Of a stretch of 64,000 bases of DNA, positions 61,451-64,000 are shown one piece after another. The first letter of the stretch is position 1; the number at the start of each line of letters is the position of its first letter. The stretch spans positions 74,407 through 138,406 of the forward strand of contig DATJIW010000054.1 of assembly GCA_035492775.1 (NCBI GenBank). Reading direction: 5' to 3'. Source of the DNA: DATJFQ01 sp035492775. Its GTDB lineage: Bacteria > Acidobacteriota > Vicinamibacteria > Vicinamibacterales > 2-12-FULL-66-21. The notes under the pieces were generated by a model, which did no database searches, was not told the origin of the DNA, and worked only from the letters and a program-made list of their open reading frames with translations. Both the position numbers and the translations under genes were made by a program.

Positions 61451-64000
61451 ATGAAAGTGAGAATAGCAAGACTGGTGACGTACGCCGCTCTGGCCTTGGG
61501 CCTGGTCGGCGTGTCTCCAGCCGCGGCGCAGGTCTTCACGGGGCGGATCGACGCCACCGTGACAGATAGCACCGGCGCCGTGCTTCCCGGAGTGACCGTT
61601 GACATCTCGGGTCCGCAGGACTCGACCGCCGTAAGCGATGCCAAGGGCGAGGTGCACTTCCTCAATCTCGCGCCCGGCACGTATACCGTCGCCGCCAAGC
61701 TTTCCGGCTTTGGCGACTACATGAACAAGAGCGTGCCGGTTCAGATTGGACGGGCCGCCGACTTGAAGATCACGATGGCAGTCGCCGGCGTGAACACGCA
61801 GGTGGAAGTCACCGCGGAAGCCCCCGTCCTCGACCCCAAGAAGACGAACACGTCCACGAACATCACGCAGGAGGAACTCCAGGAAGTGCCGTCGTCGCGC
61901 GACCCGTGGGTCGTGCTGCAGACGGTTCCCGGCGTCGTCACCGACCGCGTCAACGTCGGCGGTGCTGAATCCGGTCAGCAGTCCGCCTACGTGGCCAAGG
62001 GCGCGTCGGGCGGCGAGAACACGTGGAACATGGACGGTGTCGCAATCACCGACATGGCCGCGCTCGGTTCATCGTCCACCTACTACGACTTCGACATGTT
62101 CCAGGAAATGAACGTCTCGACGGGCGGCACCGATCTGAAGGCCGCGACACCGGGCGTGCAGATGAACATGGTGCTCAAGTCCGGCAGCAACACGCCGCGC
62201 GGCTCGGCCCGCATCTACTTCGAGAACGAGAGCATGCAGGCGACCAACCTGCCCGACGAGCTCAAGTCGACCATCGGCGCGAAGACCGGCGGCAAGGGCA
62301 ACCGCACGGATCAGTACAAGGACATGGGCTTCGAACTGGGTGGTCCGATCCTGAAGGATCACGCGTGGGCCTGGGGCGCGATCGGCAACACCGACGTTCG
62401 CCTGCTGACGCTCGCCAACACCCCCGACAAGACCCTCCTGAAGGACTACTCGTTCAAGGGCACCGGTCAGATCAACAGTGATATCCGCGGCAACTTCACG
62501 TACTATCGCGGCGCGAAGCTGAAGTACGGCCGCAGTGCCAGCACGACCCGTCCGCCGGAGACGACGGTCGATCAGGGCGGTCCGACGCAGGTGTACAAGG
62601 GCGAGGGCAACTTCGTTCTGGGCCGGAACGTGTTTCTTTCCGGGCAGGTCTCTCACGTGCACGGCGGGTTCTTCCTGACGCCTGAAGGCGGCCTCGACAC
62701 GGCGCCGTATCGCGACGACGGGGGAATCAATCACGGGTCCTGGAGCAAGTACAACACGCTTCGTCCGCAGAACGCGGTCCAGGTGGACGGCAACTTCTTC
62801 CGCGGCAAGCACGAGATCAAGTTCGGCTACGGCTGGCGAAAGGCCGACGTCGACTCGAGTTCGATCATTCCAGGCGCGAACAGCGTTTGGACTTACTGGC
62901 AGGGATATCCGAGCATCGAAGCCGACATCCTCGCGTATGGTCATACGACGTCGACCAGTGCGACGTATACGAGCGCTTACGTCGGCGACACGTGGTCGAT
63001 GGACCGGCTGACGCTGAATCTCGGCGTGCGCTGGGGCCGCTCGGCGGCATCGGTCAACGGGTTCACGCAGGCAGGCAACCCGCTGCTCCCGCAGTACCTG
63101 CCCGATCTGACGAGCACGGACGCGAAGAACGTCATCGACGGGAAGGCGTTCACGCCGCGCGTCGGCATGACGTACGCGCTGGATTCGAGCCACAAGACGC
63201 TGGCCCGCGCGAGCTACGCGATGTTCGCGTCGCAGATGAACGCAACCGAGGCGGCGTTTGAATCGGTGGTCGGCTACCGCGGTGTCTACCTCTACAACGT
63301 GGTGGACACGAACGGCAACAAGATCGCGGACCCGGCAGAAATCCAGGCGGCGCTGGCTCCCGGCCTCGCGGCGCTTGTTGATAGCGGCGACGCCAACTTC
63401 TCCGGTTTCGACCTGAACAATCCGGCGAACGTCGGACCCCCCAGCGCGACGGTCGGCTCCTACAGCGTTCCACTCACCCATGAATTCCAGGTGGGTATCG
63501 ATCGCGAGCTGATTCCGAATCTGGCGGTGAGCGGCACGTACACGTACCGCCGGTTCGTGAACTTCAATCGGAACGACCTCGGATTGACGTCCACCGATTA
63601 CGCCCAGGCCGGAACGTTCACCGGAACGGCGGACCCGGTCGGCAGCTACAGCGTGCCGTACTACGCTGCCATTCCGAGCCACGTTCCATCCAACCGCGAC
63701 GCCACTATCTACCAGACGCGGAAGGACTACTACCAGCAGTACCAGGGCTTCGAAGTGTCCGCTGTGAAGCGGATGTCGAACCGCTGGATGGCGCGGTTCG
63801 GGTTCTCGACGAACAGCGACACCGAGCACTGGACGAGTCCGGCGGGTCAGAACGATCCCACGCCGACGCTCGGCAGCCCGAACGTGAATGGCGGAGACAT
63901 CATCCGCTCCAGCGGTGGCAGCGGCAAGAGCTCGATCTACACCGTGCTGCCGAAGTACCAGTTCATCATCACGGGCCTGTATCAGGCAGCGTGGGGCATC
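61451..64000 (+). CDS. TonB-dependent-receptor-like protein with carboxypeptidase-regulatory domain (cut by window end)
   Basis: At least 850 codons remain open to the window edge, so the gene is partial at its 3' end. A signal peptide (ALALGLVGVSPAAAQ) precedes a carboxypeptidase-regulatory-like beta-sandwich (TVTDSTGAVLPGVTVDISGP, residues about 30-115). A plug-like region (VPSSRDPWVVLQTVPGVV) and a long beta-barrel follow. This Oar-like layout is abundant in Acidobacteria and is linked to uptake or adhesion. GGAGGA lies eight bases before the ATG. Substrate unknown. Confidence 0.92.
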   Translation, partial: MKVRIARLVTYAALALGLVGVSPAAAQVFTGRIDATVTDSTGAVLPGVTVDISGPQDSTAVSDAKGEVHFLNLAPGTYTVAAKLSGFGDYMNKSVPVQIGRAADLKITMAVAGVNTQVEVTAEAPVLDPKKTNTSTNITQEELQEVPSSRDPWVVLQTVPGVVTDRVNVGGAESGQQSAYVAKGASGGENTWNMDGVAITDMAALGSSSTYYDFDMFQEMNVSTGGTDLKAATPGVQMNMVLKSGSNTPRGSARIYFENESMQATNLPDELKSTIGAKTGGKGNRTDQYKDMGFELGGPILKDHAWAWGAIGNTDVRLLTLANTPDKTLLKDYSFKGTGQINSDIRGNFTYYRGAKLKYGRSASTTRPPETTVDQGGPTQVYKGEGNFVLGRNVFLSGQVSHVHGGFFLTPEGGLDTAPYRDDGGINHGSWSKYNTLRPQNAVQVDGNFFRGKHEIKFGYGWRKADVDSSSIIPGANSVWTYWQGYPSIEADILAYGHTTSTSATYTSAYVGDTWSMDRLTLNLGVRWGRSAASVNGFTQAGNPLLPQYLPDLTSTDAKNVIDGKAFTPRVGMTYALDSSHKTLARASYAMFASQMNATEAAFESVVGYRGVYLYNVVDTNGNKIADPAEIQAALAPGLAALVDSGDANFSGFDLNNPANVGPPSATVGSYSVPLTHEFQVGIDRELIPNLAVSGTYTYRRFVNFNRNDLGLTSTDYAQAGTFTGTADPVGSYSVPYYAAIPSHVPSNRDATIYQTRKDYYQQYQGFEVSAVKRMSNRWMARFGFSTNSDTEHWTSPAGQNDPTPTLGSPNVNGGDIIRSSGGSGKSSIYTVLPKYQFIITGLYQAAWGI

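Noticed and set aside
62069..63829. 586-codon minus-strand frame in the receptor gene
   Set aside because: The plus-strand receptor frame is open to the window end with signal peptide, plug and barrel features.

Overview
The window looks like chromosomal DNA of a high-GC, Gram-negative member of the Acidobacteriota, most likely a Vicinamibacteria-type soil lineage. This is inferred from gene content and not from a marker gene. Pointers are a carboxypeptidase-regulatory/TonB-type outer-membrane receptor, an RND efflux pair, hpnCDE-type squalene genes, a double-length ThyX, several Hanks-type kinases and a Tad pilus locus. No rRNA, tRNA, prophage or CRISPR array was seen. Genes are densely packed, many overlap by 1-4 bases, and no gene-free stretch exceeds 300 bases.

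Layout. 1-3000: end of a Tad pilus locus (TadC-like protein, AAA+ ATPase) and an isoprenylcysteine-methyltransferase-like membrane protein. 3000-4130: Smr protein, QueF and an HU-like protein. 4200-11280 (all minus strand): the most unusual region. In transcription order it holds an NtrC-type sigma-54 response regulator, a radical SAM/SPASM peptide maturase, two tiny unannotated peptides of 28 and 32 residues that share a PWxxD core, a lipoprotein of the oligopeptide-binding family, a dCACHE-type sensor histidine kinase overlapping it by 4 bases, and a 79-residue protein. A sigma-54-like -24/-12 element lies just upstream of the maturase. I read this as a RiPP-type modified-peptide cluster wired to its own two-component sensing circuit.

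11300-17290: a 2-oxoacid dehydrogenase complex (lpd, E1 alpha, E1 beta, E2) with lipB. 17300-28390: an ECF sigma factor, a malate-dehydrogenase-like protein that has lost its catalytic dyad, an SDR, a probable pseudokinase, serine/threonine dehydratase, CDP-alcohol phosphatidyltransferase, a metallo-beta-lactamase/FHA/PntA/hydrolase run, YgfZ and a mutY-mutT pair. 28390-34210: cobalamin adenosyltransferase, hpnC-hpnD-hpnE (squalene from farnesyl diphosphate), thiI and a tagatose-bisphosphate aldolase. 34270-50600: housekeeping and accessory enzymes including peptide deformylase, ThyX, rhodanese, M20 dipeptidase, RfbA and a Ser/Thr kinase. 50600-55600: a lipoprotein and an RND efflux adaptor/pump pair. 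55850-60840: acyl-CoA dehydrogenase, two hydrolases and an ABC-2 exporter. 60920-64000: a CsoR-family repressor and a TonB-type receptor cut by the window end.

A second theme is small structured repeats. Arrays of 7-8 base units, often as inverted pairs, occur at six places, one pair enclosing a four-helix-bundle gene. A 29-base tandem array of GGGGACAG..CCCC palindromes lies at 55685, and a related-looking GGGGTCAGACCCC palindrome sits inside hpnE.
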